Shown here piece after piece: positions 8,138-16,762 of a stretch of 19,278 bases of DNA. Every line of letters starts with the position of its first letter. Position 1 is the first letter of the stretch. Where the stretch lies: positions 1-19,278 of the forward strand of contig CAJVXR010000023.1 in NCBI GenBank assembly GCA_913009535.1, in the 5' to 3' direction. Position numbers and translations under genes: made by a program. The notes below the pieces were generated by a model. The model made no database searches and was not told the DNA's origin. It saw only the letters and a list, made by a program, of their open reading frames with translations. This DNA is from an uncultured Flavobacteriales bacterium (GTDB lineage Bacteria; Bacteroidota; Bacteroidia; Flavobacteriales; Flavobacteriaceae).

Positions 8138-10660
8138 ATGAAAAACTTAAAGTTATTACTAGTCTTTATGCTTTTAAGCAATATAATAACTAGTCAAAAT
8201 TATTTCCTAGAGAAATATGAACCATACAATAATTCAATTTTATCTCCTGAAGAATTTTTAGGTTATGAAATAGGTTTTCAACATACAAGACATGACCAGA
8301 TTGTTAGCTATCTAACCTATCTAAGTAGTGTTTCAGATAAAGCAGATTTAATTAACTATGGTAAAACTCATGAGGGAAGAAACCTAGTTATTTTGACTAT
8401 TTCATCTAAAAATAATCTAAATAGATTAGGTGAAATTCAAAAAGAACACCTGAAAAATACTATTCCTGGAGTAACAGTTACATCAAATGAAGATTTACCA
8501 ATTATTATTAATCTCGGTTATGGAGTTCATGGTAATGAGCCCTCTAGTTCTGAAGCTGCTTTATTAACTGCCTATACACTTGTATCTTCGAAGAGTAAAA
8601 AAATTGAGAAGTTTAGACAAAATTCTGTTGTTTTTATTGATCCAACTATTAATCCAGACGGTCGAGATAGGCATACCCAATGGGCGAATCAAAACAAATC
8701 CATCAATCTTGTAGCTGATGAATATGATTCTGAACATAATGAAGCATGGCCAAAAGGAAGAACCAATCATTATTGGTTTGATTTAAACAGAGATTGGTTA
8801 TTAGCAGTTAATCCTGAAAGTCGTGGTAAATTAAAATGGTTTCATACTTGGTATCCAAATGTAGTAACTGACTTTCACGAAATGGGTACTAATAGTAATT
8901 ACTTCTTTGAACCCATGAAAACAAATGCATCTGTAAGCCCATTAATTCCTGCAGAAAATTATAATGTTCTTAGTCCAAAATTTGCTGAATATTATGTAAA
9001 AGCCTTAGATAGTATTGGTTCATTTTACTATACAAAGGAATCCTTTGATGAAACATATCCAGGTTATGGGTCGTCATATCCCGATGTTCAAGGAGGATTA
9101 GCTATATTATTTGAACAAGCCAGTTCAAGAGGACACTTACAAGAAACAAATTATGGTACAATATCCTTTGGATTTACTATTAGAAATCAATATTTATCAA
9201 GTTTAGCAACAGTTGAAGCAGCAGTTGATAATAAAAAAATGCTTAGAGATTATCAAAAAAGATTTTTTGATTCATCATTAAAAGAATTTAAAGACGAAAA
9301 GGTTAAAGCCTATGAGTTTGGTGATTTATATGATCAAAATAGAACCAAAGCTTTTATTGATAAATTATTAATTCATAAAGTTAAAGTTTATCAAAGTAAA
9401 GATAAATATGTAGTCCCTGTTAATCAGAGACAGTCAAGAATGGTTAAAAATTTCTTCGAAACCTATGATAAATATGTAGATAGTGTTTTTTATGATGCAT
9501 CAGCATGGAGTATGTCAAATTTCTATAATATGAAATCTAAAAAACTCAAAAGCTTTACCGCTGAATCAGAGGTTTTATCAACCAAAGATTTAGTGAAAAA
9601 TGTAAAAGTCAATAAATCGAATTACTCTTATATATTAGATTGGGATGACTATAACTCTGTCGCAACTTTAAATTATTTACAAAAAAATAATTTAATTACA
9701 TATTCTGCATTTAAGCCGTTTTCAGTTAAAGTTAATGAAACAAAGAGTATAAAAAACTTCAACTACGGGTCTATTTTAATTCCTGTAAGTAAACAAAAAA
9801 TATCATCCGAAGAGTTATATGAAATAATTAAAACTGCGCAGGAGAAATTTAATGTACCAATCTTCAACTCTGAGTCTGGTTTTAGTATTAAAGGAATAGA
9901 TTTAGGTAGTAATAATTTCAGAATCAACAAACCTGTGAAAGTTGCGCTTGTAGTTGGAGAAGGAGTTAATTCATATGAAGCAGGAGAAGTTTGGCATCTT
10001 TTGGACACAAGAATAGGAATGCCCCTTTCAAAAATAAGATTAAACCAATTCAGTAGAGTATCATTAGATAAGTATACTACAATGATAATGGTTTCTGGGT
10101 CTTACAATCAATTAAACAAAAATGACATTGAAAAAATTAATGATTGGGTTGAAAAAGGTAATACACTAATAACTATTGCAAAAGGATCTAGCTGGGCTAT
10201 TAATAAAAAATTAGTTAAAGAATCATTATTAGAACCTACTAAAGATTCAATTTTTTCAAGAAAAAATTATGTAAACGCAGCAGAAAATATTGGTAGAGAA
10301 AGAATCGGAGGAGCTATTTTAAGTGTTGATCTAGATTTAACCCACCCATTAGCTTTTGGTTACAGGGATTCTTCAATTCCAGTATATAAAAATAATAATG
10401 TATTTATTAACAAAACTAAGGATCACTATTCTTCAGTTGGGGTTTATTCTAAAGATCCACATATCGATGGATATATTTCAGAAAAAAATATCAAAAATAA
10501 TTTTAAAAATACTGCTTCATTAATTGTTTCAAAGTTAGGTTCTGGTAGAGTAATAATTTTTGCTGACAATCCTAATTTTAGAGGTTCTTGGTATGGAACT
10601 AATAAGTTATTTTTAAATGCTATATTTTTTGGCGATAATATTAATGTTCCAACTAACTAA
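8138..10660 (+). CDS. Exported M14 family zinc carboxypeptidase with C-terminal GATase1-like domain
   Basis: It should cleave C-terminal residues from peptides outside the cytoplasm. A signal peptide (KNLKLLLVFMLLSNIITS, about 1-20) leads into the catalytic domain. HGNE (131-134) gives zinc ligands His131 and Glu134, NPDGRDR (172-178) and NRDW (217-220) place the substrate-binding Arg region, DFHEMG (245-250) gives His247 as third ligand, and LFEQASSRG (324-332) supplies the catalytic Glu326. After an insertion-rich middle (about 390-600) a second domain starts at KVALVVGEG (601-609) and resembles the class I glutamine amidotransferase-like fold, with MIMVSGSY and a WVEKGNTLITIA strand. I see no catalytic Cys-His pair there, so it is likely structural or binding. 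At 840 residues it has the length typical of Bacteroidota members. The amidohydrolase gene follows after 10 bases, implying one transcript. Confidence 0.92.
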   Translation: MKNLKLLLVFMLLSNIITSQNYFLEKYEPYNNSILSPEEFLGYEIGFQHTRHDQIVSYLTYLSSVSDKADLINYGKTHEGRNLVILTISSKNNLNRLGEIQKEHLKNTIPGVTVTSNEDLPIIINLGYGVHGNEPSSSEAALLTAYTLVSSKSKKIEKFRQNSVVFIDPTINPDGRDRHTQWANQNKSINLVADEYDSEHNEAWPKGRTNHYWFDLNRDWLLAVNPESRGKLKWFHTWYPNVVTDFHEMGTNSNYFFEPMKTNASVSPLIPAENYNVLSPKFAEYYVKALDSIGSFYYTKESFDETYPGYGSSYPDVQGGLAILFEQASSRGHLQETNYGTISFGFTIRNQYLSSLATVEAAVDNKKMLRDYQKRFFDSSLKEFKDEKVKAYEFGDLYDQNRTKAFIDKLLIHKVKVYQSKDKYVVPVNQRQSRMVKNFFETYDKYVDSVFYDASAWSMSNFYNMKSKKLKSFTAESEVLSTKDLVKNVKVNKSNYSYILDWDDYNSVATLNYLQKNNLITYSAFKPFSVKVNETKSIKNFNYGSILIPVSKQKISSEELYEIIKTAQEKFNVPIFNSESGFSIKGIDLGSNNFRINKPVKVALVVGEGVNSYEAGEVWHLLDTRIGMPLSKIRLNQFSRVSLDKYTTMIMVSGSYNQLNKNDIEKINDWVEKGNTLITIAKGSSWAINKKLVKESLLEPTKDSIFSRKNYVNAAENIGRERIGGAILSVDLDLTHPLAFGYRDSSIPVYKNNNVFINKTKDHYSSVGVYSKDPHIDGYISEKNIKNNFKNTASLIVSKLGSGRVIIFADNPNFRGSWYGTNKLFLNAIFFGDNINVPTN

Positions 10661-10670
10661 TTCAAATTAT

Positions 10671-12263
10671 ATGAAAAACATAATAACATTCATACTCTCT
10701 TTTTTATTATTTAGCATTGGATATTCACAACAAGCTGAAATAGAAAAAATGAATTACAAACAAAATGATCAATTAATCATTAGGGGTGTAACACTTATTA
10801 ATGGAGATGGATCTCCCCCTAGAGGGCCAATTGATATTGTTGTAAGAAAAAATATAATTTCAAACATTCAAGTTGTTGGTTATCCTGGAGTTAAAATAGA
10901 TGAAAAAAGCAGACCAAAATTAGAAAAAGGAGGCATTGAAATAAACGCAAATGGAATGTATCTAATGCCAGGTTTTATCGATATGCATGGACACATAGGA
11001 GGAGATGCACAAGGAGCAGACTATGAATATGTATTTAAATTATGGATGGCTCACGGGGTGACTACAGTAAGAGAGCCAAGTGGGAAAGGTATAGACTGGA
11101 CCTTAAATTTAAAAAAACTTAGTGCAGAAAATAAAATAATAGCTCCAAGGATTTTTGCCTATACTGGTTTTGGTCAAACTGGAGATGATTTCAACCCATT
11201 GGATGGTGCTCCAATTAGCACTGCTGAAATGGCAAGAACATGGGTTAGGGCAAATGCAAAAAAAGGTGCAGACGGAATTAAGTTTTTTGGTGCTGAACCT
11301 GAAATTATGGCTGCGGCATTAGATGAAAATAGAAAATTAGGCTTAGGATCTGCTTGTCATCATGCACAATTAAGTGTTGCCAGATGGAATGTTTTAAATT
11401 CTGCTAGAGCTGGATTAACTTCTATGGAACATTGGTACGGATTACCAGAAGCTTTATTTGATGACAGAACAGTACAAAATTATCCTTTGGATTATAACTA
11501 TCAAAACGAACAACACAGATTTGAAGAAGCAGGTAAGCTATGGAAACAAGCAGCTAAACCGTATTCAGATCATTGGAACAGTGTAATGGATGAGTTACTA
11601 TCTCTAGATTTTACATTAGACCCTACATTTAATATTTATGAGGCTAGTAGAGATTTACAAAGAACTAGAAGAGCAGAATGGCATGAAGACTACACACTTC
11701 CATCACTATGGAAATTTTTTGAACCTAGTAAAATATCACACGGATCTTATTGGCATTATTGGGGAACTGAACAAGAAATTGAATGGAAAGAAAATTTCAG
11801 ACTATGGATGACCTTTATAAATGAATATAAAAATAGAGGAGGAAGAGTAACTACAGGCTCAGATTCTGGATTTATATATCAATTATATGGATTTGCATAT
11901 ATTAGAGAGTTAGAGCTTTTAAGAGAGGCAGGATTCCATCCTCTAGAAGTAATTAGATCTGCAACTCTAAATGGAGCTGAAGCTCTAAATATGGATGATA
12001 AGATAGGATCTGTACAGATTGGAAAATTAGCAGATTTTGTTATACTAGAAGAAAATCCTTTAGAAAATTTAAAAACCTTATACGGCACAGGCGCAATAAA
12101 ACTAACAGAAGATAATGAAGTTGTTAGAGTGGGTGGTGTAAAGTATACCGTGAAAGATGGAATAGTATATGATGCGAAAAAATTATTAGAAGATGTGAAA
12201 AAAATGGTTGACCTTGAGAAATCAAAAACAAACTGGAAGCTTAAACAACCTGGCGTTAACTAG
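10671..12263 (+). CDS. Exported metal-dependent amidohydrolase
   Basis: This is an amidohydrolase-superfamily enzyme of the imidazolonepropionase/prolidase-like branch; a dipeptidase-type activity is plausible given the peptidase partner. Starting at the ATG at 10671 gives 530 residues and a clean signal peptide (KNIITFILSFLLFSIGYSQ). An in-frame ATG at 10617 would add 18 residues, bury the signal and overlap the M14 gene by 44 bases, so I reject it. Metal-site residues in order: His106 and His108 (DMHGH), Lys204 as probable carboxylated lysine (GIKFFG), His230/231 (CHHAQ), His254 (MEHWYG) and Asp398 (TGSDSG). The C-terminus closes the small beta-sandwich with GKLADFVILEENPLEN. It is cotranscribed with the carboxypeptidase. 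Its TAG stop shares a CTAG palindrome with the stop of the minus-strand Cys-rich peptide. Confidence 0.92.
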   Translation: MKNIITFILSFLLFSIGYSQQAEIEKMNYKQNDQLIIRGVTLINGDGSPPRGPIDIVVRKNIISNIQVVGYPGVKIDEKSRPKLEKGGIEINANGMYLMPGFIDMHGHIGGDAQGADYEYVFKLWMAHGVTTVREPSGKGIDWTLNLKKLSAENKIIAPRIFAYTGFGQTGDDFNPLDGAPISTAEMARTWVRANAKKGADGIKFFGAEPEIMAAALDENRKLGLGSACHHAQLSVARWNVLNSARAGLTSMEHWYGLPEALFDDRTVQNYPLDYNYQNEQHRFEEAGKLWKQAAKPYSDHWNSVMDELLSLDFTLDPTFNIYEASRDLQRTRRAEWHEDYTLPSLWKFFEPSKISHGSYWHYWGTEQEIEWKENFRLWMTFINEYKNRGGRVTTGSDSGFIYQLYGFAYIRELELLREAGFHPLEVIRSATLNGAEALNMDDKIGSVQIGKLADFVILEENPLENLKTLYGTGAIKLTEDNEVVRVGGVKYTVKDGIVYDAKKLLEDVKKMVDLEKSKTNWKLKQPGVN

Positions 12264-12361
12264 CATTTACAGTTTTCTGAAGAACAAGAAGTACAAGTAC
12301 AGTTTTTACAATCTCCATTTTTACAACTATTACAATTACAACTACAGCTTGAATTTTTCAT
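12260..12361 (-). CDS. Cys-rich metallothionein-like peptide, 33 residues
   Basis: The ATG at 12359-12361 opens a 33-codon frame (MKNSSCSCNCNSCKNG, then DCKNCTCTSCSSENCKC). Ten residues are Cys, at 6, 8, 10, 13, 18, 21, 23, 26, 31 and 33, in CxC and CxxC spacings with Lys, Asn and Ser between and no aromatic residue. This is what a metal-thiolate cluster peptide looks like: a small metallothionein or metal-buffering peptide of the cytoplasm, as no signal is present. It does not match the classical cyanobacterial SmtA form that I know. An upstream in-frame ATG at 12448 would give 62 residues, but 53 bases of it overlap the preceding gene and the added part is unremarkable. It lies 34 bases downstream of the PqqB-like gene on the same strand, so it may be cotranscribed with it. 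Function is inferred from composition only. Confidence 0.68.
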   Translation of the reverse strand: MKNSSCSCNCNSCKNGDCKNCTCTSCSSENCKC

Positions 12362-12395
12362 TATAGTGCTTTTATTTAAATATACAAAAAATATG

Positions 12396-13322
12396 CTAGA
12401 GGGATAATTGATCTCCAAATCGAGTGAAATTATATCCCAAGTTTGCAATACTGTCTATAACAGGATTGTTGACTTGTAAAGATATGTTTGTATGATTAAA
12501 ATGAATGAAATAAATTTTATTTTTCACTTCTCTAGATTCATTTTCAAATAACTTTAAAGTTTCCGTTATAAATGGGTGAGGTATTTCACTCATTGGTCTA
12601 TTAATTTCTCCATCTTGAAAAAATGTAGCATCCAAAAAAGCATAATCTACAGACATAACTTCATTAACAATATCTCTGTTCCATAATTCCCACTTATTAA
12701 TGTCTGGGATAAATAGGGCTGATTTATTTGGTCCAATAATTTTATATCCTACAGTTTCAGAGAATTCGTCACGATGTGGTACTTCAAATGGGACAACAGA
12801 TAAATTACTAGTAATATTTAATGAAATATTATTTTTCAGTGGGATTAAATCAATATTTTCAAGATTGGAAAGCTGACTCCATGGACCGTTATTTTTTAAA
12901 AAAGATAGCATTCTAGGCATTACAAATACAGGGATTTTAAATCCATCTAGTGCTTCCCTTCCAAAATACATTAAACCAGAGTAGTGGCCGATGTGTGCAT
13001 GGGTAAGGAAAACACCATCTATAATTAAATCTTTATTTAAATTATGATTCAATTTTTTTATTTGTTCTCCAATATCAGGGGTTGCTTCGAATAAGAAGTT
13101 CTTGTTATTATTTAAATCAGTAACTCCAATACTAGTTACATAATTAGTTTTATTATCTGAAAATAATTTATTACAACAATCTCTTTCACAACCAATTTGA
13201 GGGTACCCAGCGTCTTGTATTGTTCCAAGAACTGTAATAAACTGATCAGATTTGACTGTTTGGTCCTGCTTTACACAAGAGTAAAAGTTAAGAAGGATAA
13301 AAAGATATAAATATTTTTTCAA
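12396..13322 (-). CDS. PqqB-like metallo-beta-lactamase-fold lipoprotein
   Basis: This is a metallo-hydrolase-fold protein of the PqqB-like branch, 308 residues. The N-terminus KKYLYLFILLNFYSC is a lipoprotein signal with Cys16. PqqB-like features follow: GTIQDAGYPQIGC (33-45) with a Cys cluster (C45, C49, C50), as in the structural zinc site of PqqB, then the metal motif THAHIGHYSGL (107-117), in which the usual Asp of HxHxDH is Gly112. His183 (VPHRDE), Asp207 (IPDINKW), and His274 and His277 (FIHFNH) complete the set. I recall the same HAHIGH form in Bacteroidota relatives, so the Gly is probably a subfamily trait. No other pqq gene is here, so PQQ synthesis is unlikely. It lies 9 bases after pyrF in the purM-prfA-pyrF unit and upstream of the Cys-rich peptide gene. 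Confidence 0.85.
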   Translation of the reverse strand: MKKYLYLFILLNFYSCVKQDQTVKSDQFITVLGTIQDAGYPQIGCERDCCNKLFSDNKTNYVTSIGVTDLNNNKNFLFEATPDIGEQIKKLNHNLNKDLIIDGVFLTHAHIGHYSGLMYFGREALDGFKIPVFVMPRMLSFLKNNGPWSQLSNLENIDLIPLKNNISLNITSNLSVVPFEVPHRDEFSETVGYKIIGPNKSALFIPDINKWELWNRDIVNEVMSVDYAFLDATFFQDGEINRPMSEIPHPFITETLKLFENESREVKNKIYFIHFNHTNISLQVNNPVIDSIANLGYNFTRFGDQLSL

Positions 13323-13331
13323 AATAATTAA

Positions 13332-14165
13332 TTAAATAAATCCTTTACTAGTTAAAATAGCTTCCATTTTAGATTGGATTTCTTTAGCATTTTTAGCGGC
13401 ATCAACGTCAAATTTAATGTCATTAGAAGCATAAATAATAGATCTAGATGAATTGATTAAAAGTCCAACTTCATTATTCAAACCATTATCACAAACTTCT
13501 TTTAAATCACCACCTTGTGCCCCTACTCCAGGAATTAATAGAAAATTATTTGGGACTATTTTTCTAATATCTTTTAAATAAGTTGCCTTGGTTGCTCCTA
13601 TTACATACATTAATTGATTAGAGTTTTTCCAAGCAGTACTTGTTTTAATAACCTCTTCATAAAGCTTATTGGATGTGTCCGCTATATCTTTAGTTTGAAA
13701 ATCGAATGCACCAACGTTAGATGTTAATGCTAAAAGAATAGTATGTTTATTATTGTATTCTAAAAATGGCTCCACAGAATCCTTACCCATATAAGGACTA
13801 ATTGTAATACTATCAAAATTAAGAGTTTCAAAGTATGCTTTAGCATACATGGAACTTGTATTACCAATATCCCCTCTCTTTGCATCAGCAATAGTGAATA
13901 TTTCAGGATATTTAGAGTTTATATAATTAATTGTTTTCTCTAAAGATTTCCATCCAGATAGACCTTGGGATTCGTAAAATGCAATATTGGGTTTGTATGC
14001 TACACAATACATATTAGTAGCATCAATTACTTTTTTGTTAAAATCAAAAATAGGATCATCAGAGTCTAATAAAAATTTTGGTATTTTATTTATATCCGTA
14101 TCTAGGCCAATACACAAGAAAGATTTTTTACTTATTATTTGGCTTAATAAATCTTCTTTTTTCAT
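13332..14165 (-). CDS. pyrF: Orotidine 5'-phosphate decarboxylase, type 2
   Basis: It converts OMP to UMP, the last step of pyrimidine synthesis, in the cytoplasm. At 277 residues it belongs to the longer type 2 form (about 270-280) rather than the E. coli type (about 245). Visible motifs: SFLCIGLDTD (15-24), AYKPNIAFYE (56-65) with substrate lysine K58, DAKRGDIG (94-101) with catalytic Lys96 and Asp99, and the phosphate-binding LIPGVGAQGGD followed by INSSRSIIYA. The ATG at 14163-14165 abuts the prfA stop codon with no base between, so translation is probably coupled. No other pyrimidine gene is present. Confidence 0.96.
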   Translation of the reverse strand: MKKEDLLSQIISKKSFLCIGLDTDINKIPKFLLDSDDPIFDFNKKVIDATNMYCVAYKPNIAFYESQGLSGWKSLEKTINYINSKYPEIFTIADAKRGDIGNTSSMYAKAYFETLNFDSITISPYMGKDSVEPFLEYNNKHTILLALTSNVGAFDFQTKDIADTSNKLYEEVIKTSTAWKNSNQLMYVIGATKATYLKDIRKIVPNNFLLIPGVGAQGGDLKEVCDNGLNNEVGLLINSSRSIIYASNDIKFDVDAAKNAKEIQSKMEAILTSKGFI

Positions 14166-15242
14166 TTAAATAGTTTCGTTGGAGGCTTTTAATATTTCTG
14201 TGTTTTCTGCCAACATTAGTTCATCAACTAGTTTTTGAATATCTCCGTTTATAATATTAGACAAATCATATAAAGTCAAACCTATTCTGTGGTCTGTAAC
14301 TCTACCTTGAGAATAATTATAAGTCCTTATTTTCGCACTTCTATCACCAGAGGAAACCATACTTTTTCTTTTTGCAGAATCAGCAGCTTGTTTTTTTGCT
14401 AATTCAATTTCATACAACCTAGATCTTAAAACCTTTAAAGCTTTTTCTAAATTTTTATGAGATGATTTCTGATCCTGACAACTAACTATCATACCAGTAG
14501 GTTCGTGGTGTAGTTTTATTGCTGAATAGGTTGTATTAACAGATTGACCTCCAGGGCCTGTTGAAGTTGTTCTCTCAATTCTTACATCTTGCATATCCAA
14601 TTCTACTTCAAACTCTTCCGCTTCTGGCAATACAATTACAGATGCAGCACTTGTGTGAACTCTACCCTGAGTTTCTGTTTGAGGAACTCTTTGCACCCTG
14701 TGAACACCAGCTTCAAACTTTAATGTACCGTAAACTTCTGTTCCAGAAACTTCAAAAATAATTTCTTTATATCCACCTGATGTACCTTCGTTATAATCCA
14801 CTAAATTAATTTTCCAACCCTTTCCTTCACAATACTTTGTATACATTCTATATAAATCTCCAGCAAATATACTAGCTTCATCACCTCCAGCTCCAGCTCT
14901 TAATTCTACTACAACATTTTTAGCATCTTCTGGATCTTTAGGAATAAGAAGAACTTTAATTTCTTCTTCTATTTTAGGGATTTCTTTTTTAGCTTCCTCC
15001 AATTGAAGCTTAGCCATCTCAATCATTTCTACATCCTTTTCATTAGAAATTATTTCTTCAGCCTCAGATCTATTATCTAAGAGTGACTTATAAATTTCGC
15101 CAATTTCAACGATGGTCTTTATATCTTTATACTCCTTTGTTAATTTAACATATTTTTTTTGATCAGATATAATATCTGGTTGTATTATAAGATCATTTAA
15201 CTCATCAAATCTTTGATTTACTATAATTATTTTTTGTAACAT
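14166..15242 (-). CDS. prfA: Peptide chain release factor 1
   Basis: RF1 recognises UAA and UAG stop codons in the ribosomal A site and triggers peptide release. The 358 residues contain the N-terminal helical domain, [10 protein letters not shown] (115-124), the codon-recognition loop [15 protein letters not shown] (185-199) and the GGQ catalytic motif (231-233 in [14 protein letters not shown]). The recognition tripeptide is PQT, where E. coli has PAT; the PxT form marks RF1 as opposed to RF2 (SPF), and Gln at the middle position is familiar from Bacteroidota. The C-terminal [15 protein letters not shown] is also typical. It lies between purM and pyrF on one strand with a 64-base gap upstream, in which I found no clear promoter. 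Confidence 0.97.
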   Translation of the reverse strand: MLQKIIIVNQRFDELNDLIIQPDIISDQKKYVKLTKEYKDIKTIVEIGEIYKSLLDNRSEAEEIISNEKDVEMIEMAKLQLEEAKKEIPKIEEEIKVLLIPKDPEDAKNVVVELRAGAGGDEASIFAGDLYRMYTKYCEGKGWKINLVDYNEGTSGGYKEIIFEVSGTEVYGTLKFEAGVHRVQRVPQTETQGRVHTSAASVIVLPEAEEFEVELDMQDVRIERTTSTGPGGQSVNTTYSAIKLHHEPTGMIVSCQDQKSSHKNLEKALKVLRSRLYEIELAKKQAADSAKRKSMVSSGDRSAKIRTYNYSQGRVTDHRIGLTLYDLSNIINGDIQKLVDELMLAENTEILKASNETI

Positions 15243-15306
15243 TATTTAATTTGAAATGTAAAAATACAACAATTAATAATTTATATTAATTGAAAAAGGT
15301 TAGTAG

Positions 15307-16494
15307 TTATTTGTAAATAAATTCGCCATATTTTGAACTTATAGTCAATTTTTTTTCTGTTGATTTTTCAACCCTACCAATTATTTTAGCTTCTATATTA
15401 AAGCTTTCTGATATCTGTATAATTCTATTCGCAACATTGGGGTTAACATACAACTCCATTCTATGACCACAATTAAAAACTTTATACATTTCCTGCCAAG
15501 AGGTATTTGATTGATTTTGAATCAATTCAAATAAAACTGGCACATCAAACATATTGTTTTTCACTACATGTAAATTATCATTTAGAAAGTGAAGTATTTT
15601 AGTTTGAGCACCTCCACTACAATGAACCATACCAAAGATACTAGATCTATCAATTTTTGATAAAACTTCTTTAATTACAGGAGCATAAGTTCTAGTTGGA
15701 GATAATACTAATTTACCTGCGTCAAGGGGTGAGCCATCAATTTTTTGATCTAATTTAATTTTACCTGAATATATTAAATCACTAGGAATTGAATCATCAA
15801 AACTCTCCGGATATTTATCAGATAAATATTTAGCAAATACATCGTGCCTAGCTGATGTTAAACCGTTACTACCCATACCTCCATTATATTCTTTTTCATA
15901 AGTCGATTGGCCAAAAGAAGAGAGACCAACAATTACATTTCCATCAACAATATTCGAATTATCAATAACGTCAGACCTTTTAATTCTAGCGGTAACAGTA
16001 GAGTCTACAATTATAGTTCTAACTAAATCTCCAACATCGGCTGTTTCTCCACCGGTTGAATAAATCCCTATTCCGTGACCTTTTAAATCTTTAATTATTT
16101 CTTCAGTTCCATTGATTATTGAAGAGATTACACTTCCAGGAATTAAATTTTTATTTCTACCAATAGTAGAGGATAGCATTATATTATCTGTTGCTCCAAT
16201 ACATAGTAAGTCATCGATATTCATAATCAGTGCATCTTGGGCTATTCCTTTCCAAACTGAAAAATCTCCTGTTTCTTTCCAATACATGTAGGCAAGTGAA
16301 CTTTTTGTACCAGCTCCATCGGCATGCATTACAATACAGTAATCTTCATCATTAGTTAGATAATCTGGAACTACTTTACAAAAAGCTTTTGGAAATAACC
16401 CTTTGTCAATATTTTTAATAGCAGCATGTACATCTTCTTTAGAAGCAGAAACACCCCTTAAATCATATCTGTTGTTAGATTCGTTATCAGCCAT
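15307..16494 (-). CDS. purM: Phosphoribosylformylglycinamidine cyclo-ligase (AIR synthase), long Bacteroidota form
   Basis: It closes the imidazole ring of AIR from FGAM with ATP, the fifth step of purine synthesis. The 395 residues are about 50 longer than E. coli PurM, as I recall for Bacteroidota proteins. Family landmarks are HADGAGTKSSLAY (57-69, equivalent to GVGTK), QDALIMNIDDLLCIGA (86-101), IGIYSTGGETADVGD (142-156) and the C-terminal MVHCSGGAQTKI and FNCGHRMELYV. In this long form some databases name it only AIR synthase-related, but no second purM-like gene or other pur gene is present to decide. It heads the purM-prfA-pyrF-MBL cluster. Confidence 0.9.
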   Translation of the reverse strand: MADNESNNRYDLRGVSASKEDVHAAIKNIDKGLFPKAFCKVVPDYLTNDEDYCIVMHADGAGTKSSLAYMYWKETGDFSVWKGIAQDALIMNIDDLLCIGATDNIMLSSTIGRNKNLIPGSVISSIINGTEEIIKDLKGHGIGIYSTGGETADVGDLVRTIIVDSTVTARIKRSDVIDNSNIVDGNVIVGLSSFGQSTYEKEYNGGMGSNGLTSARHDVFAKYLSDKYPESFDDSIPSDLIYSGKIKLDQKIDGSPLDAGKLVLSPTRTYAPVIKEVLSKIDRSSIFGMVHCSGGAQTKILHFLNDNLHVVKNNMFDVPVLFELIQNQSNTSWQEMYKVFNCGHRMELYVNPNVANRIIQISESFNIEAKIIGRVEKSTEKKLTISSKYGEFIYK

Positions 16495-16517
16495 AATATT
16501 AAAAAAATACTTTTAAA

Positions 16518-16525
16518 CAAAAATA
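16518..16525 (-). promoter_or_regulatory. Putative -7 box of the purM promoter
   Basis: On the minus strand TATTTTTG matches TAnnTTTG and lies 23 bases before the purM ATG, implying a leader of about 17 bases. No TTG is present at the expected -33 position, where the sequence is A/T-rich. Confidence 0.35.
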
Positions 16526-16729
16526 TTAAACTAATACAGTTTAAAATAATAAAAAGAGAATAATGATTCATAAATATTATTTATTAATAAAAATGTGGAT
16601 TTTATTAACAAAAAGAATAGAAAAGGAATAAAAAAACCTAATTTTGTTTTTTTTTAAAGTATTATTTCAATAATTATATAAATTTAATAGATATTTTTCA
16701 ATAATTATTATAATTCGTTGCTGATAATA

Positions 16730-16762
16730 TTGTTATTATAGGAAATCATTGTAATATGTTTA
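16730..16762 (+). promoter_or_regulatory. Possible glnA promoter
   Basis: TTG (16730-16732) and TATGTTTA (16755-16762) are 22 bases apart. The second box differs from TAnnTTTG only at the last base. Predicted transcription would start near 16769, about 12 bases before the ATG, similar to the short leader of ilvE. Confidence 0.35.

Noticed and set aside
10617..10670. Upstream in-frame start for the amidohydrolase
   Set aside because: It would overlap the M14 gene by 44 bases and place 18 residues ahead of a clean signal peptide beginning at 10671.
12362..12448. Longer 62-residue form of the Cys-rich peptide
   Set aside because: Its first half overlaps the end of the MBL gene in another frame and has none of the Cys character; the ATG at 12359-12361 begins where the Cys pattern begins.
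12396..13322. A PQQ biosynthesis locus
   Set aside because: Only a PqqB-like protein is present. No PqqA, C, D or E is visible, the metal motif differs from standard MBL enzymes, and the Cys-rich peptide lacks the Glu and Tyr of PqqA.
16630..16655. A-run and T-run as a terminator in the purM-glnA gap
   Set aside because: Both flanking genes are transcribed away from this point, the stem is nearly all A-T with a loop of eight bases, and homopolymer runs are common in this gap.
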